A stretch of DNA of 64,000 bases from Streptomyces koelreuteriae (GTDB lineage: Bacteria > Actinomycetota > Actinomycetes > Streptomycetales > Streptomycetaceae), in contig NZ_CP075896.1 of NCBI RefSeq assembly GCF_018604545.1, positions 1,984,001 through 2,048,000 of the forward strand. The letters run 5' to 3'. Position 1 is the stretch's first letter; each line of letters starts with the position of its first letter. The position numbers were made by a program, and so were the translations under genes. Shown here in pieces: positions 35,090 to 43,010 of the stretch. The notes beneath the pieces are model-generated. The model was not told the origin of the DNA. It saw only the letters and a list, made by a program, of their open reading frames with translations, and did not search any database.

Positions 35090-35929
35090 ATGAAGCTCCG
35101 CAAGGTCACCGCCGCCTCGGCCACCGTGTTCGCCCTCGCCCTCACCGCCACCGCGTGCGGCGGCGACAACAGCACGGGCGGCGACTCCGGCTCCGGTGGT
35201 GGCAAGACGATCACCGTCGGCATCAAGTTCGACCAGCCCGGCCTCGGCCAGAAGACGCCGCAGGGTTACGCCGGCTTCGACGTCGACGTCGCCACGTACG
35301 TCGCGAAGAAGCTCGGTTACGACGCGGACCAGATCGAGTGGAAGGAAGCGAAGAGCGCCGACCGCGAGACCATGCTGCAGCGTGGTGACGTCGACTTCAT
35401 CGCCGCGACCTACTCGATCACCCCGGAGCGCCAGGAGAAGGTCGACTTCGCCGGTCCTTACCTGCTGGCTCACCAGGATGTGCTGGTCCGCGCCGACGAC
35501 AACAAGATCAAGTCGCCGAAGGACCTGAACAACGCCAAGCTCTGCTCGGTGACCGGCTCCACCTCCGCGCAGAACGTGAAGGACAAGCTGGCGCCGAAGG
35601 CCCAGCTGCAGCCGTACCCGACGTACTCCGCCTGTCTGCCCGGTCTGCAGAACGGTGCCGTCGACGCGCTGACCACCGACGACTCCATCCTCGCCGGTTA
35701 CGCCGCCCAGTCCCAGTTCAAGGGCAAGTTCAAGCTCGGCGGCTTCAAGCTGACCAACGAGAACTACGGCATCGGCGTCAAGAAGGGCAGCGACCTCAAG
35801 GCCGACATCAACAAGGCCCTCGAGGCCATGGTCGCCGACAAGGCCTGGCAGGAGGCCGTGGACAAGAACCTCGGCCCGGCCAACTACAAGAACGAGCCCG
35901 CGCCGAAGATCGGCGAAATCAAGAGCTGA
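35090..35929 (+). CDS. gluB: Glutamate-binding lipoprotein GluB
   Basis: A 279-residue exported binding protein. The signal peptide ends in the lipobox LTATAC (Cys near residue 21) followed by a Gly/Ser linker. The SBP-bac-3 domain includes ITVGIKFDQPGLGQK, GFDVDVATYVAKKLG and DFIAATYSITPERQEKVDFA, the amino-acid-binding signature. The ATG at 35090 is preferred over one three codons earlier because AAAGGATG is then at the correct distance. It lies 77 nt after gluA and is followed by a very stable hairpin before gluC. Confidence 0.95.
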   Translation: MKLRKVTAASATVFALALTATACGGDNSTGGDSGSGGGKTITVGIKFDQPGLGQKTPQGYAGFDVDVATYVAKKLGYDADQIEWKEAKSADRETMLQRGDVDFIAATYSITPERQEKVDFAGPYLLAHQDVLVRADDNKIKSPKDLNNAKLCSVTGSTSAQNVKDKLAPKAQLQPYPTYSACLPGLQNGAVDALTTDDSILAGYAAQSQFKGKFKLGGFKLTNENYGIGVKKGSDLKADINKALEAMVADKAWQEAVDKNLGPANYKNEPAPKIGEIKS

Positions 35930-35943
35930 GGCAACGCCTGACG

Positions 35944-35971
35944 GGTGCGCCGCCCCGCGGGGCGGCGCACC
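35944..35971. repeat. Perfect GC-rich hairpin between gluB and gluC
   Basis: A 28-bp perfect inverted repeat with half GGTGCGCCGCCCCG and no spacer at its centre. It begins 15 nt after the gluB stop and ends 33 nt before the gluC start. Such hairpins after binding-protein genes can stabilise the upstream mRNA or partially terminate, giving more GluB than permease. Confidence 0.7.
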
Positions 35972-36004
35972 GGGGCATCCCTATACGCGGAAGCGCGGGA
36001 GATC

Positions 36005-36670
36005 GTGTTCGACTTTCTTGAGGATTACGACCTGCTGGGAGCCTTCTGGACGACAGTGCAACTCGCTGCGCTGTCCGCCGTCGGCTCTCTCATCTGGGGC
36101 ACCATGCTGGCCGCCATGCGCGTCGGTCCGGTGCCGCTGATGCGCGGTTTCGGGACCGCGTACGTGAACATCGTGCGGAACATCCCGCTGACCGTCATCA
36201 TCCTGTTCACGTCGCTGGGCCTGAACCAGACGCTGAGTGTCTCCCTCGGCGCCGATGACGTCGAGACGATCAACTTCCGGCTGGCGGTCCTGGGCCTGAT
36301 CTTCTACACCTCGTCCTTCGTGTGCGAGGCGCTGCGCTCCGGCATCAACACGGTGCCGGTCGGGCAGGCGGAGGCGGCTCGGGCGATCGGTCTCAGCTTC
36401 CGCCAGGTGCTGGGTCTGGTCGTGCTGCCGCAGGCGTTCCGGTCGTCGGTCGTCCCGCTGGCGAACGTGCTGATCGCCCTCATCAAGAACACCACGGTCG
36501 CGGCCGCCATCGGTGTCGCCGAGGCGGCGGTACTGATGAAGGAGATGATCGAGAACGAGGCCCAGCTGCTGCTGATCGCGGCGATCATCGCGTTCGGCTT
36601 CGTGGTTCTGACGCTGCCGACCGGTCTGATCCTCGGTTGGGTGGGCAAGAAGGTGGCGGTGAAGCGATGA
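36005..36670 (+). CDS. gluC: Glutamate ABC transporter permease GluC
   Basis: A 221-residue inner-membrane permease (BPD_transp_1, HisM type) with about five hydrophobic helices. The coupling EAA loop is visible as GQAEAARAIGLSFRQVLGLVVLPQA. The GTG at 36005 follows GGGAG and gives the standard start MFDFLEDYDLL; a longer frame would begin inside the hairpin. Its stop overlaps the gluD start (ATGA), so the permeases are translationally coupled, consistent with a GluC-GluD heterodimer. Confidence 0.93.
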   Translation: MFDFLEDYDLLGAFWTTVQLAALSAVGSLIWGTMLAAMRVGPVPLMRGFGTAYVNIVRNIPLTVIILFTSLGLNQTLSVSLGADDVETINFRLAVLGLIFYTSSFVCEALRSGINTVPVGQAEAARAIGLSFRQVLGLVVLPQAFRSSVVPLANVLIALIKNTTVAAAIGVAEAAVLMKEMIENEAQLLLIAAIIAFGFVVLTLPTGLILGWVGKKVAVKR

Positions 36671-37560
36671 GCTCCGTTCTGTACGACGCCCAGGGCCCCC
36701 GCGCCAAGCGGCGCAACGCCGTCCTCACGGTGGTCTTCGTGGCCGCCGCCGCGGCCCTGCTGTGGTGGGTGTTCGGCACCCTCAAGGACAAGGGCCAGCT
36801 GGAATGGGCCCTGTGGGAGCCGTTCTTCTCCGGCAGCGAGGCCTGGTCCACGTACATCTGGCCGGGGCTGCTGAACACGCTGAAGGCCGCCGCCCTCGCG
36901 GTGATCATCGCGATGCCGCTCGGCGCGGTGCTCGGCATCGCCCGCCTCTCGGACCACGTGTGGGTCCGGATCCCGGCCGCGGTCGTGGTCGAGTTCTTCC
37001 GGTCCATCCCCGTGCTGGTCCTGATGATCTTCGGCCTCGCCCTGTTCGCCGAGTACACCAACGTCAGCTCCGACGACCGTCCGCTCTACGCGGTCGTCAC
37101 CGGCCTGGTGCTGTACAACGCGTCCGTCCTCGCCGAGATCGTCCGCGCGGGCATCCTGGCCCTGCCCAAGGGCCAGGCCGAGGCGGCGCAGGCGATCGGC
37201 CTGCGCAAGGGCCAGCTCATGCGGCTGATCCTGCTGCCGCAGGCGGTCACCGCGATGCTCCCGGCCATCGTGAGCCAGCTCGTCGTCATCGTGAAGGACA
37301 CCGCGCTCGGCGGCGCCGTCCTCACCTACTCCGAGCTGCTCTCCGCCGCGAACACGATGAGCGGCTACTACGGCGCGAACATCATCGCCAGCTTCACGGT
37401 CGTGGCCGTCATCTTCATCGCGCTCAACTTCGCCCTCACGTCCTTCGCGAGCTGGCTCGAGCGCCGGCTGCGGCAGGCCAAGAAGTCGACGGGAGCGGTC
37501 GTGGGCGCCAACGACGCACAGATCGCCGGCACCACCGGGACCGGCGCCGGAGGCATCTGA
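36667..37560 (+). CDS. gluD: Glutamate ABC transporter permease GluD
   Basis: A 297-residue permease partner of GluC, with an additional N-terminal helix (VLTVVFVAAAAALLWWVFG) and the EAA loop GQAEAAQAIGLRKGQLMRLILLPQA. The C-terminus has a basic segment ERRLRQAKKS then a Gly/Thr-rich tail. The start overlaps the gluC stop. It is the last gene of the operon and a strong terminator hairpin follows 26 nt after the stop. Confidence 0.93.
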   Translation: MSSVLYDAQGPRAKRRNAVLTVVFVAAAAALLWWVFGTLKDKGQLEWALWEPFFSGSEAWSTYIWPGLLNTLKAAALAVIIAMPLGAVLGIARLSDHVWVRIPAAVVVEFFRSIPVLVLMIFGLALFAEYTNVSSDDRPLYAVVTGLVLYNASVLAEIVRAGILALPKGQAEAAQAIGLRKGQLMRLILLPQAVTAMLPAIVSQLVVIVKDTALGGAVLTYSELLSAANTMSGYYGANIIASFTVVAVIFIALNFALTSFASWLERRLRQAKKSTGAVVGANDAQIAGTTGTGAGGI

Positions 37561-37586
37561 CACTCGCTCAACCCGGATGACATACT

Positions 37587-37617
37587 CAGGGGCAGTGGCA
37601 TGATCGCCACTGCCCCT
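37587..37617 (+). terminator. gluABCD operon terminator
   Basis: CAGGGGCAGTGGC pairs perfectly with GCCACTGCCCCTG around a 5-nt loop, 26 nt after the gluD stop. There is no U tract, as usual in Streptomyces. Confidence 0.82.
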
Positions 37618-37736
37618 GGTCACTTGACGCAAGCACCGGCAATGGGTTGCATACGTTCTGTGATCGTGCACCCTGCTCCAACTTCGTGTTCACCTACGTC
37701 CCTCAGGACGTCACCACGGGCAGGGGGCGCCGCGCC

Positions 37737-39344
37737 GTGGACCCGGTGATCGTCGTCGGAGCGGGGCCCGTCGGGCTCACGCTCGCCCTGGCCCTGGCGC
37801 GTCAGGAGGTGCCCTGCGTGGTCCTCGACGAAGGGCCGGGCAAGGACGAACCCCGTGCGTCGCGCACCGTGGTCCTCCACGAGGAGACCACCGCACTCAT
37901 CGAACGGCTGACCGGTGCCCCCTTGGACCGCATCGGCGCCCACTGGGCCGGATGGCGGTCGGTGCGGCGCAAGCAGGTGATGCGCGAGGTCTTTTTCGAC
38001 GGCAGCGAGCCCGTCCCCCTGCACATCGCCCAGCACGAGCTGACCGGCGCCCTGCGCGCGGCCCTCGCGGGCGAACCGCTCGTCAAGATCGCGGTGGAGA
38101 GCCGGCTCGACGGCATGGAGCAGGAGTCCTCGGGCGTCACGGCCCACACCCGCGGTCCCAAGGGCACATGGTGGCGCGGCAGTTACCTGGTCGGCTGCGA
38201 CGGCCCCCGCTCGACCGTGCGCAAGCTCCAGGACATCCGCTTCCCCGGACGTACGGCGGTGGAACGTCACGCCGTCGCTGCCCTGCGGACGGAACTGCCC
38301 TGGTACAACGAGGCGTTGCTGCACCGCCTGCCGCCGTGGCGCATGTCGGGTCCCTCGGCCGGCGAGGTCACCGCGCGCCCCCTGCCGGACGGCGTCTGGC
38401 GTCTGGACTGGCTGCTGCCGCCCGGAAAGGACCTGGTCACACCCGAGCTGCTGCTGACCCGCATCCGGGAGACCCTGGCGGGCTGGTCGGGCGGCACGAC
38501 CCCGCCGTACGAGCTCCTGGACACCGGTGTGCACACCGTCCACCACCGCCTCGCCCGCCGCTGGCGCGCCGACCGCGTCTTCCTCGCCGGGGACGCGGCG
38601 CACCTCCTCGGCTCACTGGGCACGCACGGGCTGGACGAGGGCCTGCGGGACGCCGACAACCTCGCCTGGAAACTGGCCCTGGCCTGGCACCACGGGCCGC
38701 ACGAGGCGCTGCTCGACAGCTACCAGACCGAACGCCGGGCGATCGTGGCGGCCCGGCTCCGCGCGGCCGACCAGGCCCTACCCCTGCTGCGCGGCGGCGG
38801 AGGCCTGCGCTCCTACGTCCCCGGCTCGGCCCGGGGCCACGACTCGCTCCTCACGGACGGCCACTTGGGGCACGGCCAGCTGGGCGCGCCGGGGGCGTAC
38901 GCCGACTCGCCGCTCGCTCCCCCGCCCCTGGAAGGAGAGGTCCCGGTCCGGACATCGCCCGGCTCGTCGGTCATCGACGTACGGGTCACCGCGGAGGACG
39001 GCACCTTCGTACGGCTGCGGGACCGGCTCGGCCGCGGCGCGCTGCTCGTCGTGCTGATCGCCCCGGGCACGGGCGTGTGGGAGCGCAGGCACTGGGTGAG
39101 CGCCGGCATCATGCCCCAGCTCGCCGCCGCGGTCTCGGCACTGCCCCACCACGCCGAGCTGCTGGTCGCCGAGAGCTATCCGGGCGCCGCCGCGCACACG
39201 GTGCTCCTGGTGCGGCCCGACGGGCATCTGGTGAGCGCGCTGGGCGGGGTGCGCCCGGCTGATCTGTACACGGCGGCCGAGGCCGCGATGGGCGGGCCGG
39301 TCAAGGTGCAGGCGGAGGCCGGTGCTTCAGCCGGCTCGCGCTGA
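37737..39344 (+). CDS. FAD-dependent aromatic-type monooxygenase
   Basis: A 535-residue class A flavoprotein hydroxylase. N-terminal dinucleotide fold VIVVGAGPVGLTLALALA at residues 4-21, the DG motif near residue 160 (YLVGCDGPRSTVRK) and the GD motif near 285 (RVFLAGDAAHLLGSLGTHGLDEGL); the C-terminus is a thioredoxin-like domain typical of PheA/TetX-like hydroxylases. The GTG at 37737 follows CAGGGGG; an earlier GTG within the preceding 90 nt is possible. In PHBH-type proteins the GD motif is followed by PxGxG..N, here changed to GSLGTHGLDEGLRD, so the motif is divergent. Substrate unknown; no biosynthetic partner is adjacent. Confidence 0.83.
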   Translation: MDPVIVVGAGPVGLTLALALARQEVPCVVLDEGPGKDEPRASRTVVLHEETTALIERLTGAPLDRIGAHWAGWRSVRRKQVMREVFFDGSEPVPLHIAQHELTGALRAALAGEPLVKIAVESRLDGMEQESSGVTAHTRGPKGTWWRGSYLVGCDGPRSTVRKLQDIRFPGRTAVERHAVAALRTELPWYNEALLHRLPPWRMSGPSAGEVTARPLPDGVWRLDWLLPPGKDLVTPELLLTRIRETLAGWSGGTTPPYELLDTGVHTVHHRLARRWRADRVFLAGDAAHLLGSLGTHGLDEGLRDADNLAWKLALAWHHGPHEALLDSYQTERRAIVAARLRAADQALPLLRGGGGLRSYVPGSARGHDSLLTDGHLGHGQLGAPGAYADSPLAPPPLEGEVPVRTSPGSSVIDVRVTAEDGTFVRLRDRLGRGALLVVLIAPGTGVWERRHWVSAGIMPQLAAAVSALPHHAELLVAESYPGAAAHTVLLVRPDGHLVSALGGVRPADLYTAAEAAMGGPVKVQAEAGASAGSR

Positions 39345-39371
39345 CCGCGAGCACCGGCGGGGACGTGCTCT

Positions 39372-39399
39372 CTGTCACAGTGCGTCCGCATGGTGACAG
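39372..39399. promoter_or_regulatory. Inverted repeat upstream of cysteine dioxygenase promoter
   Basis: CTGTCAC (39372-39378) and GTGACAG (39393-39399) form perfect 7-bp arms with centres 21 bp (two turns) apart, ending 4 nt before the predicted -35 hexamer. Candidate activator or repressor site; no regulator gene is adjacent. Confidence 0.35.
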
Positions 39400-39403
39400 T
39401 GAG

Positions 39404-39432
39404 TTGACCGGCCCGGACGGCCGTGGTGTACT
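39404..39432 (+). promoter_or_regulatory. Predicted promoter of the leader peptide/cysteine dioxygenase operon
   Basis: A consensus-like -35 TTGACC (39404-39409) is followed after 17 nt by TGTACT (39427-39432). A start near 39439 would give about 40 nt before the leader-peptide ATG. The -10 is weak. Confidence 0.4.
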
Positions 39433-39478
39433 CCGGTGCGTGACCGACACCTGTGTGCGCCTGTGGCGGAGGGTCCAT

Positions 39479-39526
39479 ATGGACCTCCTCCGCTATGCGG
39501 GCTGCGTGTGTCGCCCGTCCTGCTGA
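39479..39526 (+). CDS. Cys-rich leader peptide (putative attenuator)
   Basis: A 15-codon frame encodes MDLLRYAGCVCRPSC and stops. GGAGGG lies 5 nt before its ATG, the best ribosome binding site in the region. Three of the last seven residues are cysteine, a strong excess for any Streptomyces reading frame. It ends 96 nt before the cysteine dioxygenase start. Cys-containing leader peptides before sulfur-metabolism genes are known in actinobacteria as ribosome-mediated sensors of Cys-tRNA supply. The start lies within a near-perfect inverted repeat around CATATG, so ribosome stalling could change local RNA structure. Confidence 0.65.
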   Translation: MDLLRYAGCVCRPSC

Positions 39527-39622
39527 CTTCGCATCCCTCTTTCCACCGCGCGCGCCGCGCTCTCCACGCTGGCCGACGCGCCTCCCGTGCGAACCCGCAT
39601 CAGGACCTCCAGGACGGCACCC

Positions 39623-40177
39623 GTGTCTGTATCCCCCTCCGCATCCCCTTCCCCTGTCTCCACGCCCGTCACCTCCGCTTCTTCCGGGCCCACCCAGGCC
39701 GACCTCTTCGACTTCGTCCGGCGTACGGCCGCCGACACCGAGCTGATCGACTCCCTGCCGCTCGACCCGGAAGGCCGTACCTGGGTACGGCTGGAGGGGC
39801 CCGGCGGCAGCGAGGCCTGGCTGATCGGCTGGCCGCCCGGCTCGGGCACCGGCTGGCACGACCACGCCGAGTCCGTCGGCGCCTTTCTGACCGCGTCGGG
39901 CGAGCTCAAGGAGAACTCGCTCACCGCGCGACTGCCCGCCGACGGCTGGAAGACCCTGGAGCTCTCCGACGGTGTGGACCGGGAACGCCGGCTGTCGTCC
40001 GGCCAGGGCCGCGCCTTCGGCCGGCACCACGTCCACGAGGTGCTCAACGAGTCCCCCGAGCAGCACGCGATCTCCGTCCACGCCTACTACCCGCCCCTGC
40101 CGCAGATCCGCCGCTACAGCCGCAGCGGGCCGATCCTCCGGCTCGAGCAGGTGGAGCGTCCGGAGGACTGGCAGTGA
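39623..40177 (+). CDS. Cysteine dioxygenase
   Basis: Oxidises L-cysteine to cysteine sulfinate. Of 184 residues, the first roughly 25 are Ser/Pro/Thr-rich and disordered. The cupin metal site is visible as WHDHAESVG (two His) and the third His in FGRHHVHEVLNES. The GTG at 39623 has AGGACGG upstream; an alternative GTG lies 12 codons earlier. The stop overlaps the rhodanese-family start (GTGA), so the two are coupled and probably remove cysteine sulfur together. Likely regulated through the Cys-rich leader peptide just upstream. Confidence 0.88.
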   Translation: MSVSPSASPSPVSTPVTSASSGPTQADLFDFVRRTAADTELIDSLPLDPEGRTWVRLEGPGGSEAWLIGWPPGSGTGWHDHAESVGAFLTASGELKENSLTARLPADGWKTLELSDGVDRERRLSSGQGRAFGRHHVHEVLNESPEQHAISVHAYYPPLPQIRRYSRSGPILRLEQVERPEDWQ

Positions 40178-40617
40178 GCGCCATACACGAGCCGGCGAGC
40201 GGCAGCGGCAGCGGCAGCGGCAGCGGCGACGTCCAACCTCCCGTCGGCATCGACGAGTTGCTGGAGCGCGTACGCGCGGGCTACGAGCGGATCGAGCCAC
40301 AGCAGGCGTACGAGGCCGCCGAGGCGGGTGACGCGCTGCTGGTGGACATCCGCTACGCGGCGCTGCGCGAGCGCGACGGCCTCATCCCCGGCGCGCTCGT
40401 CGTCGAGCGCAACGAGCTGGAGTGGCGTCTGGACCCGCAGGGCAGCCACCGAGCCGCCGAGGCCACGAGCCACTCCCTGCGCGTCGTCGTGATCTGCAAC
40501 GAGGGCTACGCCTCCAGCCTGGCGGCCCAGTCCCTGCACCAGCTGGGCCTGCACCGGGCCACCGACCTGGTCGGTGGCTTCCAGGCGTGGAGGGCGTCGG
40601 GGCTTCCGGTCGTGTGA
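40174..40617 (+). CDS. Rhodanese-like sulfurtransferase
   Basis: A 147-residue single rhodanese domain. After a Gly/Ser-repeat N-terminus (GSGSGSGSGD) comes DALLVDIRY and the active-site Cys in VVICNEGYASSLAA, then the C-terminal LVGGFQAWRASGLP signature. The active loop is of the C-N-E-G-Y type seen in actinobacterial homologues beside cysteine dioxygenase. It overlaps the dioxygenase stop and is the last gene of the operon. Probable role: handling of sulfite, thiosulfate or persulfide formed during cysteine breakdown. Confidence 0.88.
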   Translation: MSAIHEPASGSGSGSGSGDVQPPVGIDELLERVRAGYERIEPQQAYEAAEAGDALLVDIRYAALRERDGLIPGALVVERNELEWRLDPQGSHRAAEATSHSLRVVVICNEGYASSLAAQSLHQLGLHRATDLVGGFQAWRASGLPVV

Positions 40618-40634
40618 TCAGGCCGGAGCATCCG

Positions 40635-40697
40635 AACGGCCCGTTGCGGAAGCGCGGGTCTCAGAACGGCCCGTCGCGGAAGCGCAGGTCTCAGAAC
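40635..40697. repeat. Two tandem 30-bp repeats at the recX 3' end
   Basis: AACGGCCCGTYGCGGAAGCG-CRGGTCTCAG occurs at 40635-40664 and 40665-40694 with two differences, and a third copy begins AAC at 40695. The recX stop codon (TGA at 40691-40693, reverse strand) lies inside the second copy; the other copy contains the same TTC-TGA context. The block fills the gap to the convergent rhodanese gene. Confidence 0.85.
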
Positions 40698-41572
40698 TGC
40701 TCCTCCCCGAGAAAGTCCGCGTCCTCGCCCTCCTCCTCCAGCGCCTGCCGGACCACGCGCAGGGCCATGCCCTCGGAGTAGCCCTTGCGGGCGAGCATGC
40801 CCGCGAGGCGGCGGAGTCGCTTGTCGCGGTCCAGCCCCCGGGTGGAGCGGAGCTTGCGCGCGACGAGTTCACGCGCGGTCTCCTCTTCCTGCTCGGGCTC
40901 GAGCTGGGAGACGGCCTCGTCGATCAGCGTGGAGTCGACGCCCTTGGTCCGCAGCTCACGGGCGAGCGCACGCCGCGCCAGCCCCCGTCCGTGGTGGCGG
41001 GACTCCACCCAGGCGTCCGCGAAGGCGCTGTCATTGATGAGGCCGACCTCTTCCAGCCTCGACAGCACCTCCTCGGCGGCATCGTCCGGGATCTGCCGCT
41101 TGCGCAGGGCGTCGGCGAGTTGCTTGCGGGTCCGCGGGGTCCCGGTGAGCAGACGCAGGCAGATCGCCCGAGCCTGCTCGACCGGGTCCCCAGGAGGCTC
41201 CCCCTGCTCGGCCCTCGACGAGGAGGGGGAACCTCCGTCTTCGGTAATCACCTCACCGAAGCCCTGCCGGCGACGCCCACGCCCACGACGCGCCCCGTCG
41301 TCCCGCGAGCCGTCCCCGCGTGATCTGTCCCCGCGTGAGCCGACCCTGCGGGAGCCGCCTCCGCGTGAGCCCGTACCGGGTGAGTCGCTGCCCTGGGAGC
41401 CGCCCCCGTACGGCCCCTCGTCCTCCCCGTGCGGCCCGTCGGAGTACGACCCGTCGCTCCCGTACTCGCCGTCACCGTCCACGGCCGAGCCCGCGTCGTC
41501 CCCGGTGCCCCTCCCCCACGGGGCACCGGAGGCGGCGTACTCGTACTCCGCCCAGTCGGTTCGTCGTGTCAC
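40691..41572 (-). CDS. recX: Regulatory protein RecX
   Basis: RecX binds and modulates RecA filaments. The C-terminal 165 residues are a normal RecX: ARAICLRLLTGTPRTRKQLADALRKR, VGLINDSAFADAWVESRH, RRALARELRTKGVD and the final RVVRQALEEE. The first roughly 125 residues are a low-complexity Gly/Ser/Arg/Asp extension with repeated SRGD/GSR units, common in Streptomyces RecX but unusually long. The GTG at 41572 lies 3 nt after the recA stop, so the two are cotranscribed and under LexA control through the recA promoter. Confidence 0.93.
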   Translation of the reverse strand: MTRRTDWAEYEYAASGAPWGRGTGDDAGSAVDGDGEYGSDGSYSDGPHGEDEGPYGGGSQGSDSPGTGSRGGGSRRVGSRGDRSRGDGSRDDGARRGRGRRRQGFGEVITEDGGSPSSSRAEQGEPPGDPVEQARAICLRLLTGTPRTRKQLADALRKRQIPDDAAEEVLSRLEEVGLINDSAFADAWVESRHHGRGLARRALARELRTKGVDSTLIDEAVSQLEPEQEEETARELVARKLRSTRGLDRDKRLRRLAGMLARKGYSEGMALRVVRQALEEEGEDADFLGEEQF

Positions 41573-41575
41573 GGG

Positions 41576-42703
41576 TCAGCTCTTGGCTGCGGCGGCCTTG
41601 GACTTGGCGGTCTTGGCCGCTGCCGGGGCGGGCACCGCGGGCGCGGCGTCGGCCGGAGCGGGGGAGACCGCGGCGTCCGTGCCCGGCTCGGCGGCGGGCT
41701 CCTCGGGACGCACTCCGACGCCCAGCTTCTCCTTGATCTTCTTCTCGATCTCGTTGGCCAGGTCGGGGTTGTCCTTCAGGAAGTTGCGCGCGTTCTCCTT
41801 GCCCTGGCCGAGCTGGTCGCCCTCGTACGTGTACCAGGCGCCGGCCTTGCGGACGAAGCCGTGCTCCACGCCCATGTCGATCAGGCCGCCCTCGCGGCTG
41901 ATGCCCTGGCCGTAGAGGATGTCGAACTCGGCCTGCTTGAAGGGCGGCGCGACCTTGTTCTTGACGACCTTGCAGCGGGTGCGGTTGCCGACCGCGTCCG
42001 TGCCGTCCTTCAGGGTCTCGATGCGGCGGATGTCGATGCGCACCGAGGCGTAGAACTTCAGCGCCCGGCCACCGGTCGTGGTCTCCGGGGAGCCGAACAT
42101 CACGCCGATCTTCTCGCGGAGCTGGTTGATGAAGATCGCGGTGGTCTTGGACTGGTTGAGCGCGCTGGTGATCTTCCGCAGGGCCTGGCTCATCAGGCGG
42201 GCCTGCAGACCCACGTGGCTGTCGCCCATCTCGCCCTCGATCTCCGCGCGCGGGACGAGCGCGGCGACGGAGTCGATGACGATGAGGTCGAGGGCGCCGG
42301 AGCGGACCAGCATGTCCACGATCTCCAGGGCCTGCTCGCCGTTGTCCGGCTGGGACAGGATCAGGTTGTCGATGTCGACGCCGAGCTTCTGCGCGTACTC
42401 GGGGTCGAGGGCGTGCTCCGCGTCGACGAAGGCGACCTGGCCGCCGGACTTCTGCGCGTTCGCCACCGCGTGCAGGGTCAGGGTCGTCTTGCCCGAGGAC
42501 TCCGGGCCGTAGATCTCCACGACACGGCCGCGCGGCAGGCCGCCCACGCCGAGGGCCACGTCGAGGGCGGTCGACCCGGTCGAGATGACCTCGATGGGCT
42601 CCTTCGTCCGGTCGCCCATGCGCATGACCGCGCCCTTGCCGAACTGCCGTTCAATCTGTGCGAGAGCGGCATCCAGGGCCTTCTCGCGGTCGGTTCCTGC
42701 CAT
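41576..42703 (-). CDS. recA: Recombinase RecA
   Basis: RecA forms filaments on single-stranded DNA, exchanges strands and triggers LexA self-cleavage. The 375-residue product has Walker [10 protein letters not shown] near residue 66, [15 protein letters not shown], Walker [12 protein letters not shown]1/L2 loops ([19 protein letters not shown]) and the C-terminal acidic/Ala-Pro-rich tail ending [12 protein letters not shown]. The ATG at 42703 ([10 protein letters not shown]) is the standard start; codons before it belong to the leader. LexA box and -35 lie about 165-190 nt upstream. Confidence 0.98.
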   Translation of the reverse strand: MAGTDREKALDAALAQIERQFGKGAVMRMGDRTKEPIEVISTGSTALDVALGVGGLPRGRVVEIYGPESSGKTTLTLHAVANAQKSGGQVAFVDAEHALDPEYAQKLGVDIDNLILSQPDNGEQALEIVDMLVRSGALDLIVIDSVAALVPRAEIEGEMGDSHVGLQARLMSQALRKITSALNQSKTTAIFINQLREKIGVMFGSPETTTGGRALKFYASVRIDIRRIETLKDGTDAVGNRTRCKVVKNKVAPPFKQAEFDILYGQGISREGGLIDMGVEHGFVRKAGAWYTYEGDQLGQGKENARNFLKDNPDLANEIEKKIKEKLGVGVRPEEPAAEPGTDAAVSPAPADAAPAVPAPAAAKTAKSKAAAAKS

Positions 42704-42866
42704 GGGTTCCACCCGATTTGCTTGAGTCGATCGCTTCACGTCAAAGACGCTAACGCCTGCCACTGACAATGGGCCCCGACGCCCGTCCGGCCTGTGGATA
42801 ACTCGGGCACATCTCTACCCAAAGTACGTCGAAACGCTCGTCGTTGAGCCGTGCCGGAGACTCCAT
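42704..42866 (-). other. recA leader region
   Basis: About 160 nt between the LexA box and the recA ATG. No gene is seen. The length of the leader indicates either a long 5' untranslated region or a second, downstream promoter; I could not identify one. Confidence 0.5.
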
Positions 42867-42894
42867 ATGAATGGATGTTCGATTTTTGTGTCAA
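42867..42894 (-). promoter_or_regulatory. recA promoter with LexA box
   Basis: On the reverse strand TCGAACATCCATTCAT (42867-42882) is a LexA box with strong left half. A consensus -35 TTGACA lies at 42889-42894, and 17-18 nt later TTCATA or TCATAT can serve as -10, so the operator covers the spacer and the -10. This is the textbook arrangement for SOS repression. Confidence 0.85.
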
Positions 42895-43010
42895 GCGCGG
42901 CACGCGACGGCAGCCGGTGCCGCGTCCGTGGCCCGTTCCCCGGACGACGGGATCAGGAGGAGCCCTGCCAGGGCCCTCCGTCCTGCGGTCGCTCCGGGTT
43001 CTCCGGGTCC

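Noticed and set aside
24066..40617. TTA (bldA-dependent) codons
   Set aside because: The TTA triplets I noticed in the kinase, gluA, gluB, monooxygenase and osaB regions were all out of frame (for example TAT-TAC, GTT-ACC, GGT-TAC). I did not scan every codon, so this is not a full negative.
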